Assembly (NCBI GenBank): GCA_963662985.1
Contig: OY760067.1
Coordinates: forward strand, 1,488,001 to 1,552,000
Direction of reading: 5' to 3'
DNA from: G963662985 sp963662985
Lineage (GTDB): Bacteria > Chloroflexota > Anaerolineae > Anaerolineales > UBA11579
Length of the DNA: 64,000 nt
A program made the translations under genes and the position numbers. Below are positions 1 to 8,754 of this stretch, piece by piece. A model generated the notes under the pieces. That model was given only the letters and a program-made list of their open reading frames with translations. It did no database searches and was not told where the DNA came from. Position 1 is the stretch's first letter, and each line of letters opens with the position of its first letter.

Positions 1-431
1 TAAACAACCCCATCAGAAGCAGCATAACCATACACATTTACAGAATCTCCACTGTGCGGTTTATAACCAACTAAAGAAAGATCAAACCAAGGATAAAAAG
101 CATCCCCATTAATTGCCAACTGCACCCCAAATTCTTCTGCGAATTCTTCCGTAGTTCTAGCATTCAAAGGTTTAGATGCACCTGGATTATCAGCAGGGGT
201 CACCAGAAACTTAATCCCACTAGTTTGCATTTTGATTTTGATTACATGATAAACAAGCGTCCTAGGATTATCTGTCACCACTTTTGTATACTCCACCCCT
301 TTATATTGATTCAAATAGCTACCATCAAATGAGTTTAGTGCAGTAATGTTTTTTGGAACAGTTAATTCACAAGCGGCTAGAATAAAAAATAATAATAAAC
401 TAGAAATAAAAATAAGTATGGGTTTTTTCAT
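1..431 (-). CDS. Partial phosphodiester glycosidase (NAGPA/DUF2233-like) lipoprotein
   Basis: The reading frame starts at an ATG at 431 and runs off the left edge, so only the first ~143 residues are seen. The start MKKPILIFISS is followed by a hydrophobic stretch and a lipobox ILAAC with Cys at residue 21, so the product is probably an exported lipoprotein. The mature part has a KFLVTPADN strand and an LAINGDAFYP block, which resembles the AINGGFF-type signature of the phosphodiester glycosidase (NAGPA) family. Family members cleave GlcNAc-1-phosphodiester or related linkages; the substrate here is unknown. A TATAAT lies only 7 bases before the ATG, which suggests a very short or absent leader. 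No other start is convincing. Confidence 0.7.
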   Translation of the reverse strand, partial: MKKPILIFISSLLLFFILAACELTVPKNITALNSFDGSYLNQYKGVEYTKVVTDNPRTLVYHVIKIKMQTSGIKFLVTPADNPGASKPLNARTTEEFAEEFGVQLAINGDAFYPWFDLSLVGYKPHSGDSVNVYGYAASDGVV

Positions 432-529
432 AATAAGAATTATAGAAGCTTAAGTGCATCTTCAATTGAAAATAGCATGAGAAAAAATATCCCCTTCTTA
501 TCTTTGTTTTTCAACATAATTTCCGCCAT

Positions 530-592
530 TTATCCATAAACTTATCCACATAATTCGCTGATTTATCCCCAGAAACTCGATATTTATCCATA
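530..592 (+). promoter_or_regulatory. Cluster of four DnaA-box-like 9-mers
   Basis: Four copies of TTATCCATA, TTATCCACA, TTATCCCCA and TTATCCATA begin at 530, 542, 563 and 584, all in the same orientation. The second is a perfect consensus DnaA box (TTATNCACA). Start-to-start distances are 12, 21 and 21 bases, close to whole helical turns. The cluster lies in the AT-rich gap between the divergent lipoprotein and HAD genes. It could be a DnaA-titrating or regulatory site. Strand composition does not change here and no replication gene is adjacent, so I do not call it oriC. Confidence 0.55.
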
Positions 593-648
593 TCATAAAA
601 TCTCGAAACTTTTATCAATTCCATTCGTTATATAAATAGGTGGAAGAA

Positions 649-1389
649 ATGGAAAATAAAAAAAATAACGTTAAAATAAACGTTAAAAGAATCATCTTTG
701 ATTTAGGGAACACATTGGCACTTTATCATGGAGATCAAACAAAAGATCTCTTTTATGGACATAAAGCTGTCATTGATAAGTTATCTGAATTTATAAAAAT
801 CTCAGACAATAATTACTGGGTACAAAAATTTCATCAAGAAATTGATCAACGCTTTACAAAAAGGCTGATCACTTGGGTCGAAACCCCACTAGATGAAATA
901 ATTTTTGAATTTGTCCAAACAAATTTTACAGTAGATCTCTCAGAAAAAAACCTTACTGAGTTAGTCGAATCTTATTTTTCCACAACCGAACCAAATTGGA
1001 AACCTGCCCCTCAATTAATTCAAACATTGCAGTTTTTGAAATCAAAGAATATCAAAATGGGAATTCTTTCCAATGCTTGTTCTGATCAAAACGTCCAAAA
1101 TATGGTTGATAATCTAAACATTAGAAATTATTTTGAATATGTATATAGTTCCTGCTCAATCAGACAACGCAAACCGCATCAAAACACATTTGAGCAAGCA
1201 ATTCTCAACTGGAATATCCCTAAAAATGAAATATGGATGATTGGAGATACCTTATCTCAAGATATAGAAGGTGCTTCTTCAGTCGGGCTCTCTACAATTT
1301 GGATTAGTCATGGTGAAAAAGTGACAAATCAATTAGCAACCCCCACCCTAACCCTCAATCACCTACATGAATTAATTTCAATTATTTAA
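649..1389 (+). CDS. HAD-superfamily hydrolase
   Basis: A 246-residue haloacid-dehalogenase-like hydrolase. Motif I is FDLGNTL near residue 17 (nucleophile Asp, with Gly in place of the usual second Asp), motif II is ILSNA near 140, motif III is the Lys of RKPHQ near 175, and motif IV is MIGDTLSQD near 197 with two acidic residues. Replacing the second Asp of motif I removes the general acid found in typical phosphatases; such variants exist in HAD subfamily IA, so activity cannot be predicted. I chose the ATG at 649, preceded by AGGTGG, over the in-frame GTG at 640. It appears to be a single gene, with the DnaA-box cluster just upstream. Confidence 0.8.
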   Translation: MENKKNNVKINVKRIIFDLGNTLALYHGDQTKDLFYGHKAVIDKLSEFIKISDNNYWVQKFHQEIDQRFTKRLITWVETPLDEIIFEFVQTNFTVDLSEKNLTELVESYFSTTEPNWKPAPQLIQTLQFLKSKNIKMGILSNACSDQNVQNMVDNLNIRNYFEYVYSSCSIRQRKPHQNTFEQAILNWNIPKNEIWMIGDTLSQDIEGASSVGLSTIWISHGEKVTNQLATPTLTLNHLHELISII

Positions 1390-1460
1390 TCCATCGCTAT
1401 AATCTTTCTTATCTCATGCTATAATAGTTAATATTTTAAGCTAGCAATTGGAGATTAAGA

Positions 1461-2783
1461 ATGTTGCAAAATGATGCTACCTCCCGTTCAAATAAATTTA
1501 TTCCTCCACAAATTCAAACATTAGAAGATACTGGGTTACCTCGTCTTTGGTTGCAAAATTTAGCAATTAAGATTTTTTATTTTCAAGGGTTTTTAACAGG
1601 GATTCAATTATCAGATCAAATGGCCCTCCCATTTAACGGAGTCATTGACAAGATTGTAGATGGACTTAAACGCGAAAAAATGATTGAAGTTAAGTCATCT
1701 CAAATTGGCCTAGGCGAAAGTTCATATCTCTATGCCATCACTAGTTTAGGAATGGAAAGAGCCAAAGAAGCACTTGATCGTTCCCAATATTCAGGTCCCG
1801 CACCTGTTCCGCTTACTCTTTATATGGAAGCCATTAAAAAACAAACACGTTTACGTTCAAACACCAATAAAGACGCCATGCAAAGAGCACTCTCGCATCT
1901 AGTGTTAGACGAAAAAACATTTTCAAAAATTGGCCCAGCAGTTAATTCAGGGACATCAATTTTCCTATATGGCCCCTCAGGGAATGGGAAAACCTCAATT
2001 GCTCGGTCAATTGGCAATCTCAATACCTCTCAAGAAATTTATATCCCATTTGCAATTTTTGTGGATGGGCAAGTCATCAAAGTTTATGATTCTGGTACGC
2101 ATGATTGTGTGGAAGAAAATAGCTCCCCCATATCAAACGGCATTGGTGATGCAAGATCTACCTTCAAAAGAGACCCGCGCTGGGTCAAAATTCGTCGTCC
2201 ATTTGTAACAGTTGGCGGTGAATTAACCCTTGAAGGTCTAGACTTAGTTTATGATGATAACAACAAATATTATGAAGCCGCATTTCAAATGAAAGCAAAT
2301 GGTGGCGTCTTACTCATCGATGACTTTGGACGACAATTAGTTCGTCCTCGAGATTTATTAAATCGTTGGATTGTGCCTCTCGAAAGTCGTATTGATTACC
2401 TAACCTTACATACTGGTCGAAAAATAGAAGTACCATTTGATGTATTAGTAATTTTCTCCACAAACCTGCCTCCCAAAGAACTTGTGGATGAAGCCTTCTT
2501 ACGTAGATTAAGGCACAAAATTTTTATCGCAGATCCTTCTTATGAAGCGTATCGAGAGATTTTTAAAAGAATGGCTGCCATCAAAAAAGTACCTTATAGC
2601 GACAAAGGACTTTCATACCTGCTCCAAAAATATTACATAAAACCAGATCGAAAAATCAGATCTTCTCATCCCAGAGATTTATTAGATCAGATTTTAGATA
2701 TTTCTTCTTACCTAAACATCCCGCCCTCAATGGATCCAAATCTAATTGATCGTGCAGCCGATGCTTATTTTGTAGATCTTTAA
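1461..2783 (+). CDS. AAA-family ATPase with N-terminal winged-helix-like region
   Basis: 440 residues. The first ~120 look like a helical or winged-helix region (ALPFNGVIDKIVDGLKREK). The ATPase part has Walker A GPSGNGKTS near 171, Walker B VLLIDDFG near 283 and a sensor-1-like IFSTNLP near 331, followed by a helical lid. This resembles MoxR-like or chaperone-type ATPases, but no partner such as a VWA-domain protein is nearby. The ATG follows GGAGATTAAGA, and a TATAAT lies at 1420-1425 with no good -35. It is followed 12 bases later by the phosphodiesterase gene, probably in one transcript. Cellular role unknown. Confidence 0.75.
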   Translation: MLQNDATSRSNKFIPPQIQTLEDTGLPRLWLQNLAIKIFYFQGFLTGIQLSDQMALPFNGVIDKIVDGLKREKMIEVKSSQIGLGESSYLYAITSLGMERAKEALDRSQYSGPAPVPLTLYMEAIKKQTRLRSNTNKDAMQRALSHLVLDEKTFSKIGPAVNSGTSIFLYGPSGNGKTSIARSIGNLNTSQEIYIPFAIFVDGQVIKVYDSGTHDCVEENSSPISNGIGDARSTFKRDPRWVKIRRPFVTVGGELTLEGLDLVYDDNNKYYEAAFQMKANGGVLLIDDFGRQLVRPRDLLNRWIVPLESRIDYLTLHTGRKIEVPFDVLVIFSTNLPPKELVDEAFLRRLRHKIFIADPSYEAYREIFKRMAAIKKVPYSDKGLSYLLQKYYIKPDRKIRSSHPRDLLDQILDISSYLNIPPSMDPNLIDRAADAYFVDL

Positions 2784-2795
2784 AGGATTTGTTTC

Positions 2796-3557
2796 ATGAA
2801 CACATCAAAAGAACAGAAAACTCTGATTTTTGCACACCGAGGAGTTCCTGCAAAAGCACCAGAAAACACATTACCCTCCTTTCAACTAGCACTAGATGCT
2901 GGCGCAGATGGTATTGAGTTAGATGTAATTTTAAGCAAAGATAAACAACCAATCGTTATTCATGATTTTGAACTAGGTCGTACCTCATCAATTCAAGGAG
3001 TTGTTCAAGAGATGACCTTAGAAGAAATCAAACGAGCGGATGCTGGTAGTTGGTTTGGAGAAGAATTTTCAGGTGTCCAAATTCCAACTTTGCAAGAAGT
3101 ATTTAATCTCGTTGGAAATAAATTACTGATCAATATAGAGCTAAAAATGCATTTGTCTGATAAAAGTGCAGACCTTGTTGAGATAGTAATTGGATTAGTG
3201 AAACAAAATAACTTAGAAAACAGTGTTATTTATAGTTCATTTAATCCCCATGCATTATCTCATGTTAAACGCTTAGATCCAAACGCGAATATTGGTTTAT
3301 TATCTACAGGGGATTGGATCGGAAAATTAGTTAATTTCTTTTACGGCAAGCTATCACTTCATCCAAATGCATATCATTTAAGTGACAATCATGTGACAGC
3401 AAAATATATCTCAAACGCCCATAAGAAGGGCATCCAAGTCAGAAGTTATACAGTCAATCAAATTCCTCAAATGAAACAATTTTTTGATTGGAAAATAGAT
3501 GGAATTTTCACAGATGACGCATTTTTGGCTTTAATGGTGCGAGATGGGGAAAAATAG
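2796..3557 (+). CDS. ugpQ: Glycerophosphodiester phosphodiesterase
   Basis: 253 residues with a GDPD-family TIM-barrel pattern. HRG lies near residue 14, ENT near 24, a metal-binding ELDV near 45, HD near 58, and NIELKMH in the middle of the protein. The enzyme would hydrolyse deacylated phospholipids to sn-glycerol-3-phosphate and an alcohol. No signal peptide is seen, so it is probably cytoplasmic (UgpQ-like). AAAGGA precedes the ATG. It sits 12 bases after the ATPase gene and 6 bases before the GH3-like gene, consistent with a three-gene transcript. Substrate range cannot be read from the sequence. Confidence 0.88.
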   Translation: MNTSKEQKTLIFAHRGVPAKAPENTLPSFQLALDAGADGIELDVILSKDKQPIVIHDFELGRTSSIQGVVQEMTLEEIKRADAGSWFGEEFSGVQIPTLQEVFNLVGNKLLINIELKMHLSDKSADLVEIVIGLVKQNNLENSVIYSSFNPHALSHVKRLDPNANIGLLSTGDWIGKLVNFFYGKLSLHPNAYHLSDNHVTAKYISNAHKKGIQVRSYTVNQIPQMKQFFDWKIDGIFTDDAFLALMVRDGEK

Positions 3558-3563
3558 TCTACT

Positions 3564-6362
3564 ATGCTCCATAAATACCTTTTTAGAAAAATCTTCATTT
3601 TATTATTAATACTATCTATTAGCATATCTTCTGTTCAAGAAATAATTGTAAACGCACAAGATACCTCTGAAGAACAAGCGCAAATGCTTCTCGATCAACT
3701 CTCAGTTGAAGAAAAAGTTGGGCAGCTATTTTATATCACTATTCCCGGAAGCAATATAGATGAAATAGAAGCATCTTGGAGTCAAATCAACCATATTCCT
3801 CTTGGCGGCATTTATTTAACTTCAGAGAACAATAACTTCACAAATTCTCCAGACGCACTAGAAAACATTTTTTCAATCACTAACGGTCTGCAATTATCAG
3901 CTTATAACAACATATTACTAGCGGAAAACTCAAATGACACCTACATTCCTTTATTTTTAGGAATTTCATTAGAAAATGGAGATGCTGCTTATTTTTCTAG
4001 CATAGATCCCGCCTTGCAATTCCCCAGCCAAATGGCAATTGGTGCAACATGGAACAATGACTTAGCTTATCAATATGGGCAAACAATTGGTGAAACATTT
4101 TCATCATTAGGCTTTAATCTTTATGATGGATTTTCATTAGATATGATAGTGAACCCATCAATAATGAATGAATATTTAATCGGCACAAATTCTTTTGGGG
4201 GAGATCCCTCTTGGGTAAGTCAATTAGGTAATCAAGTGATTGCAGGAATCAAGCAAGCAAGCAATAACCAATTACTCATTGTCAGTCAAAATTTCCCTGA
4301 GATTAGTCACAGTGATCGTGATCCACTATTAGAGATTCCAACCATACGCCTTTCATTAAATGAAATGAAAAATCTTGAACTCATCCCATATATAGCCCTA
4401 ACATCAAATGCATATTCTCAAATGGATGGTTTTACAGTTTCTCCAGTTCGATATCAAGGGTTAAAAGGAAATATTCTTTCAACGACAAAGCCCATTATTT
4501 TTGATCAACAAGCCTTAGAATCTTTCTTATCAATTGATGGAATTAATACTTGGAAACAATCAAATGGAATCCTAATCACCAGCGTTCTCAATAGCCAAAG
4601 TATTCGTCATTATGACAATCCATTAGGAACTTCTTTCAATGCATCTGGCATTGCTCGCGATGCATTAATCGCAGGAAATGATATTCTGAAATTTGAAGTT
4701 AGCAATTCCATTGTGGGCGCATTGAATTATGATGAATTTTTATCTATTTATCAATTCTTTATCCAAAAATATAACGAAGATGTTGCTTTTGCAGATAGAG
4801 TTGACCAAGCAGTTCTCTCAATCTTAAAAAAGAAAATTGCAATTTATCCTGAATTTAAAATAGAATCAGTAATTAAAGATCAATTCTCAGGATTAAATGA
4901 AAATAACGCTTCATTATTCTTCAAAATAAATCGTAATGCTTTTTCTTTGATTAGCCCCACAATTCAAGAGTTAGAAAGCACTGTCCCTGTTGCCCCAAAC
5001 ACATCTGAAAAAATTTTAATCTTTACAGAAATGGATTATTTCTCACCATGTGTGAATTGCGATCAAGTGCCACGTATCAAAACCTCTCAATTAGAAGATA
5101 GCATCTTATCGCTCTATGGAAACGAAGGACCAAATGCCATTTTTGCATCGTATATAAATTCATATACATTTTCATACTTAAATACGTTATTAGATCAAGA
5201 TGCAAATAATTCAGAACTTGATATTTTATTTAATTCTTCAGATTGGATTATCTTCTTACTCTCAGATAATTCTCACCAAACAAATGACGCACTTTCACGT
5301 TTATTAAGTGAAAGGCCAGACCTATTAGAGCAGAAAAAAAGTTTTGCTTTCTCAATGGGCTCTCCAAATGTGCTAGATGCAACTGCTGTTTCAAAATTAA
5401 CTGCTTATTACGCATTGTATAGTCAGAATGAAAATGTAATTGATATAGCAGCGCGAACGCTTTTTAAAGAAATTAATCCATTAGGTGCTTCTCCAATTTC
5501 AGTGCCAGCAATGAATTATAAAATTGAACAAGCCACATCACCGAACTCAGAGCAAATTATCCCATTCAACGTCACTCCTATTTACACAGACGATCAGAGT
5601 GCCTTAGCCACACAAGTAGCCCAAGACCCCACCCAACAAGAATATCGGGTAGGTGATTCAGTCATATTAGAAATAGGAGAAATCCATGATCAAAATGGAA
5701 ATCCCCTTGCAGATGGCACAGAAGTAACAATTAATACATCCTACACCCAAGAAGGTGCTCAATATAACAATCAATTTACTGCAAAAACAAACAATGGTTA
5801 TGTAACCTTGCGTTATATGCTTGAATATTCCGGCACATTTACAATTTCAGCCTACACAAAAGGGCAAACATCAACATCAGAAGACATTTCATTTTATATT
5901 CTTGGTGTTGGAGAAGAATCTCCCCAATTAACTCAAGTAGCAATAAACACACCAGTTGCGACAGATACTCCTATACCAACTGAAAACATTGAACCAACTC
6001 CATCACCGCAGAATACAGATACACCGATGATTCAACCGACTTTTCCAAATGGAGAAATAATCCAACCGTCTAATCAAGAAACAAACTTTTTTGATTGGCT
6101 CATTATGCTTTTACTATCAATATTTTTCTCATTCGGAGTATATACAATTTGGGCATCAACAGGCAATGTACGGTGGGCAATTCGTAGTGCAATCTTCACA
6201 TTCTTGCTTAACACAGCAGGAAATGCATATCTATCAATCGGACTACCTGGCGCAGAGTTTATCATCCAATCAATGAGAGTGTGGGGGTACATATTAATTC
6301 TATTTTTGATTAGTCTTTTTGGATTTTTAGTTACGTTTGTGAGATATAAAACAAGAAAATAA
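3564..6362 (+). CDS. GH3-like exported membrane protein, catalytic residues missing
   Basis: 932 residues: an N-terminal signal or anchor (FILLLILSISIS), a GH3 N-terminal domain to about residue 430, a degenerate C-terminal region, an Ig-like/Big domain near 690-790 (YRVGDSVILEIGEIHD), a Thr/Pro-rich linker, and two or three membrane helices at the C-terminus. The GH3 scaffold is clear (KVGQLF, FPSQMAIGATW, IGTNSFGGDP). The NagZ-type KHFPGHG motif is replaced by QNFPEIS near 240, and the TDxL-type nucleophile segment reads ILITSVLNS near 335. The family's active site is therefore absent. I infer a non-catalytic, surface-exposed glycan-binding or structural protein. Confidence 0.75.
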   Translation: MLHKYLFRKIFILLLILSISISSVQEIIVNAQDTSEEQAQMLLDQLSVEEKVGQLFYITIPGSNIDEIEASWSQINHIPLGGIYLTSENNNFTNSPDALENIFSITNGLQLSAYNNILLAENSNDTYIPLFLGISLENGDAAYFSSIDPALQFPSQMAIGATWNNDLAYQYGQTIGETFSSLGFNLYDGFSLDMIVNPSIMNEYLIGTNSFGGDPSWVSQLGNQVIAGIKQASNNQLLIVSQNFPEISHSDRDPLLEIPTIRLSLNEMKNLELIPYIALTSNAYSQMDGFTVSPVRYQGLKGNILSTTKPIIFDQQALESFLSIDGINTWKQSNGILITSVLNSQSIRHYDNPLGTSFNASGIARDALIAGNDILKFEVSNSIVGALNYDEFLSIYQFFIQKYNEDVAFADRVDQAVLSILKKKIAIYPEFKIESVIKDQFSGLNENNASLFFKINRNAFSLISPTIQELESTVPVAPNTSEKILIFTEMDYFSPCVNCDQVPRIKTSQLEDSILSLYGNEGPNAIFASYINSYTFSYLNTLLDQDANNSELDILFNSSDWIIFLLSDNSHQTNDALSRLLSERPDLLEQKKSFAFSMGSPNVLDATAVSKLTAYYALYSQNENVIDIAARTLFKEINPLGASPISVPAMNYKIEQATSPNSEQIIPFNVTPIYTDDQSALATQVAQDPTQQEYRVGDSVILEIGEIHDQNGNPLADGTEVTINTSYTQEGAQYNNQFTAKTNNGYVTLRYMLEYSGTFTISAYTKGQTSTSEDISFYILGVGEESPQLTQVAINTPVATDTPIPTENIEPTPSPQNTDTPMIQPTFPNGEIIQPSNQETNFFDWLIMLLLSIFFSFGVYTIWASTGNVRWAIRSAIFTFLLNTAGNAYLSIGLPGAEFIIQSMRVWGYILILFLISLFGFLVTFVRYKTRK

Positions 6363-6385
6363 AAAAGGTCTTAAGACCTTTTTTT
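6361..6385. terminator. Bidirectional terminator hairpin
   Basis: A stem of AAAAAGGTC/GACCTTTTT around TTAA, flanked by A and T runs, lies between the convergent GH3-like and kinase genes. It can terminate both transcripts. Confidence 0.85.
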
Positions 6386-7368
6386 TATAAGTGACTTAAA
6401 GTTGCGATCAAACTGAAAAATAATAAAATTCCAGCAATGATCAACATCTGTTTTTCCAATTTAGAATGTAGAATATTATGAATAGTTGGCGGAGGCAAAG
6501 TAGCAGTAGGCCGTGTACTTGGGTTCCAATCCCCAACAAGCGCCTTACGAAATTCTTCAATAGATTGAGGACGATCATCTGGATGCAACCGCATTGCCCA
6601 TAAGATTGCGCTTTCAGTTCTAGGACTGATGGCAGGGTTTAAGTCATGCATAGAGTTTAAATCATCTGTAGTTAAAAATCTTTCTCTAGCTTCATGAGGG
6701 GGAGTGTTTGTCAATAAATGATACAGAGTTGCCCCAAAGGCATAGATATCAGAACGTCCATCGGTATGCCCTGTATCGCCACCATATTGTTCCAAAGGAG
6801 TATATAACACAGTTCCTTTACCTTGAACAATAGTAATAGTCCCTTCATTTGAAGCTAGAATTTTCACCAATCCAAAATCAACCAATTTGACCAACCCATT
6901 TGGTGTAATCTTTATATTACTCGGTTTAATATCACGGTGAAGAATTTGAGGGTCCTGTTTGTGTAAATATTCCAGAGCATCAGCTAATTGCAAGGCCCAA
7001 GAGAGAACATCCTTCTCAGCCAAAAATTCACCCTTACCTTTAGCTTCCAACATTCTTTGTCGAAGATCATCACCCGGAATATAATCCATAACCAAGTAAT
7101 CATTTGTTTCTTCAGAGAAAAAATCAGATACTTTTGGTAAATTGGGATGATCTAATCGTGCCAAAACCGTAGCTTCGCGCAAAAATTGTTCTCGAGTTTG
7201 TTGAATCACATCATCTGTTAAGCTGAAATCAATCCAGATTTCTTTAATAGCACACAGACGCCCTTCAAGGCGCATATCATTCGCCAAATAAATATTTCCC
7301 ATCCCCCCTTGGCTAATGAATTTTTCAATTTGATATCGTTCTTTTAAAATTGTTCCGATTTTTAACAT
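6385..7368 (-). CDS. Serine/threonine protein kinase with C-terminal membrane helix
   Basis: 327 residues. A Hanks-type kinase domain fills residues 5-280: glycine loop ISQGGMGNIYL, catalytic-pair Lys in CAIKEI, HRDIKPSN near 145, DFGL, and the activation segment GTVLYTPLEQYGG. A Pro-rich linker leads to a C-terminal hydrophobic helix (MLIIAGILLFFSLIATL), so the kinase faces the cytoplasm and has no extracellular sensor such as PASTA. The ATG at 7368 was chosen over an upstream TTG; neither has a clear ribosome site. It is divergent from an FHA-domain regulator, a natural candidate partner because FHA domains bind phosphothreonine. Confidence 0.88.
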   Translation of the reverse strand: MLKIGTILKERYQIEKFISQGGMGNIYLANDMRLEGRLCAIKEIWIDFSLTDDVIQQTREQFLREATVLARLDHPNLPKVSDFFSEETNDYLVMDYIPGDDLRQRMLEAKGKGEFLAEKDVLSWALQLADALEYLHKQDPQILHRDIKPSNIKITPNGLVKLVDFGLVKILASNEGTITIVQGKGTVLYTPLEQYGGDTGHTDGRSDIYAFGATLYHLLTNTPPHEARERFLTTDDLNSMHDLNPAISPRTESAILWAMRLHPDDRPQSIEEFRKALVGDWNPSTRPTATLPPPTIHNILHSKLEKQMLIIAGILLFFSLIATLSHL

Positions 7369-7387
7369 AATAATTTGCAATAAAAAA

Positions 7388-7450
7388 ATTCATTGTTTGT
7401 CAAATAATAGAAAAAATCCTATCATTTTAATAGGACTAAACACAATGAAT
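7388..7450. promoter_or_regulatory. Nested inverted repeats between kinase and FHA genes
   Basis: ATTCATTGT at 7388-7396 is repeated inverted as ACAATGAAT at 7442-7450. Inside lies a second pair, TCCTAT at 7417-7422 and ATAGGA at 7430-7435. They occupy the 121-bp divergent promoter region of the kinase and FHA genes and may be operator sites or cruciform-forming sequence. No terminator-type T run is present for the outer pair. Confidence 0.4.
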
Positions 7451-7489
7451 GGTTCATGGTATTATAACACTGTCTAAGAGGAAAAGTAT

Positions 7490-8167
7490 ATGAACGATAA
7501 AGGCAACGATGCTCCTGTCATCATAGCAGGAACAGGTATAGTACAGGGTCAAAAATGGAATATCACATCTGATATCTTCATTGGTCGTGACCAAAGTTGC
7601 GAAATTATGATTGATTCCAGACAAGTTTCCCGCCAACATGCAAAAATTTTTCATAAAGATGAAGGCTTCTTTATCCAAGACTTACAAAGCAAAAATGGCA
7701 CAGTTGTCGATCATATTCAATTAAAAGAAGAACCACTCCCCCTCCAAGACGGCACAAAGATCCAAATTGCCCTAACCCAAGAATTTACTTTCTTTTTATC
7801 AGATGCTACAGTCGCACTCAATGTAACAGAAAAAACTCAAGTCTTAGAAGATGTCCCCACCCAAACAGGATTATATATAGATCACCGTGCTCGTCGTGTG
7901 TTAGTCAATGGCGAAGAAATTCTGCCCCCACTTTCTAAAGCCCAATATACACTACTAAATCTTTTGATTGAAAAAGAAAATGACATGGTTTCAAGAGAAC
8001 AATGTATTAAAGCGATTTGGGGAGAAGAAGGTGCCTATGAAGTTTCAAATCAAGCACTAGACGCACTCATTCGTCGTCTAAGAGTTCGTGTGTCAGAAAA
8101 AGATCCTGACTTCGAATATATTATTACCGTTCGAGGGCATGGTCTCAGATTTGAAAATCGAAACTAA
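7490..8167 (+). CDS. FHA-domain transcriptional regulator with OmpR-type winged helix
   Basis: 225 residues. An FHA domain spans about 25-105 (IFIGRDQSC, SRQVSRQHAK, DLQSKNGTVVD), with the phosphothreonine-binding Arg, Ser-Arg-x-His and Asn-Gly positions present. A trans_reg_C (OmpR/PhoB) DNA-binding domain spans about 125-222 (LSKAQYTLLNLLIEKEND, ALDALIRRLRVRVS, TVRGHGLRF). There is no receiver domain: the FHA module replaces it, so phosphothreonine binding probably sets activity. AAGAGGAAA precedes the ATG. The divergent kinase is the likely source of the signal. Its stop lies only 2 bases from the convergent peptidase gene. Confidence 0.85.
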   Translation: MNDKGNDAPVIIAGTGIVQGQKWNITSDIFIGRDQSCEIMIDSRQVSRQHAKIFHKDEGFFIQDLQSKNGTVVDHIQLKEEPLPLQDGTKIQIALTQEFTFFLSDATVALNVTEKTQVLEDVPTQTGLYIDHRARRVLVNGEEILPPLSKAQYTLLNLLIEKENDMVSREQCIKAIWGEEGAYEVSNQALDALIRRLRVRVSEKDPDFEYIITVRGHGLRFENRN

Positions 8168-8169
8168 GA

Positions 8170-8748
8170 TTAATCATCTTCAAATTGCACCCCTTTTGCA
8201 AAACCAATCCCTTCGATAAAACCAATCGCCTTATCAGTATTAGGATAATGGCTCTTCACAAAATGCCAAAATTCTTTACTATGATTTGGATAAATTCGAT
8301 GAGATAATTCATGAACGATCACATAATCAATCACATATTGGGGATAATTTTTAATCACTGAACTAATCCGAATATGCCCATCAGTAGGTCCCCCAGTTGT
8401 GCAACTACCCAAACGATATTTCATATTATTGACCCACCGAATAGAAGTCCAATTAATTTGATTTTTCAAATAGTGTTTATTTAAAAAATCTGCTCGAACT
8501 TGTAGGTCATCATCTGTCCGACCTTTTCTTTTATACTTTTCATTCTGAATTGTTTTTTCGATCTGCTTGATAGAATTTTGAATCACATGTTGAGAAGTTC
8601 GTTCAGGAACGCGCAAAAGAATGCTTCCATTCCCCCGTTGTTCATAACGTAAAGATTTTTTTAATCGTTTATCAAACTTTACATCAACAACAATCGGTTT
8701 GCCGTCTTTAGTTTGTATCGTTGTTGAATAAGAAGAATTTTTTGTCAT
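8170..8748 (-). CDS. YgjP/WLM-type zinc metallopeptidase (DUF45)
   Basis: 192 residues. A zinc-protease motif HELSH near residue 142 is followed by a third ligand in PNHSKEFW, typical of the YgjP-like M48/DUF45 family. Upstream conserved parts include the KMKYRLGSC-like block NMKYRLGSC. No signal peptide or membrane segment is present, so it is probably cytoplasmic. Such genes often sit beside restriction or DNA-repair genes, but here the neighbour is the GH31 gene 6 bases upstream on the same strand, suggesting co-transcription. Substrate unknown. Confidence 0.8.
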   Translation of the reverse strand: MTKNSSYSTTIQTKDGKPIVVDVKFDKRLKKSLRYEQRGNGSILLRVPERTSQHVIQNSIKQIEKTIQNEKYKRKGRTDDDLQVRADFLNKHYLKNQINWTSIRWVNNMKYRLGSCTTGGPTDGHIRISSVIKNYPQYVIDYVIVHELSHRIYPNHSKEFWHFVKSHYPNTDKAIGFIEGIGFAKGVQFEDD

Positions 8749-8754
8749 AAAAAA

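Noticed and set aside
530..592. Chromosomal origin (oriC)
   Set aside because: No dnaA, dnaN or similar gene nearby and no change of strand composition at this point.
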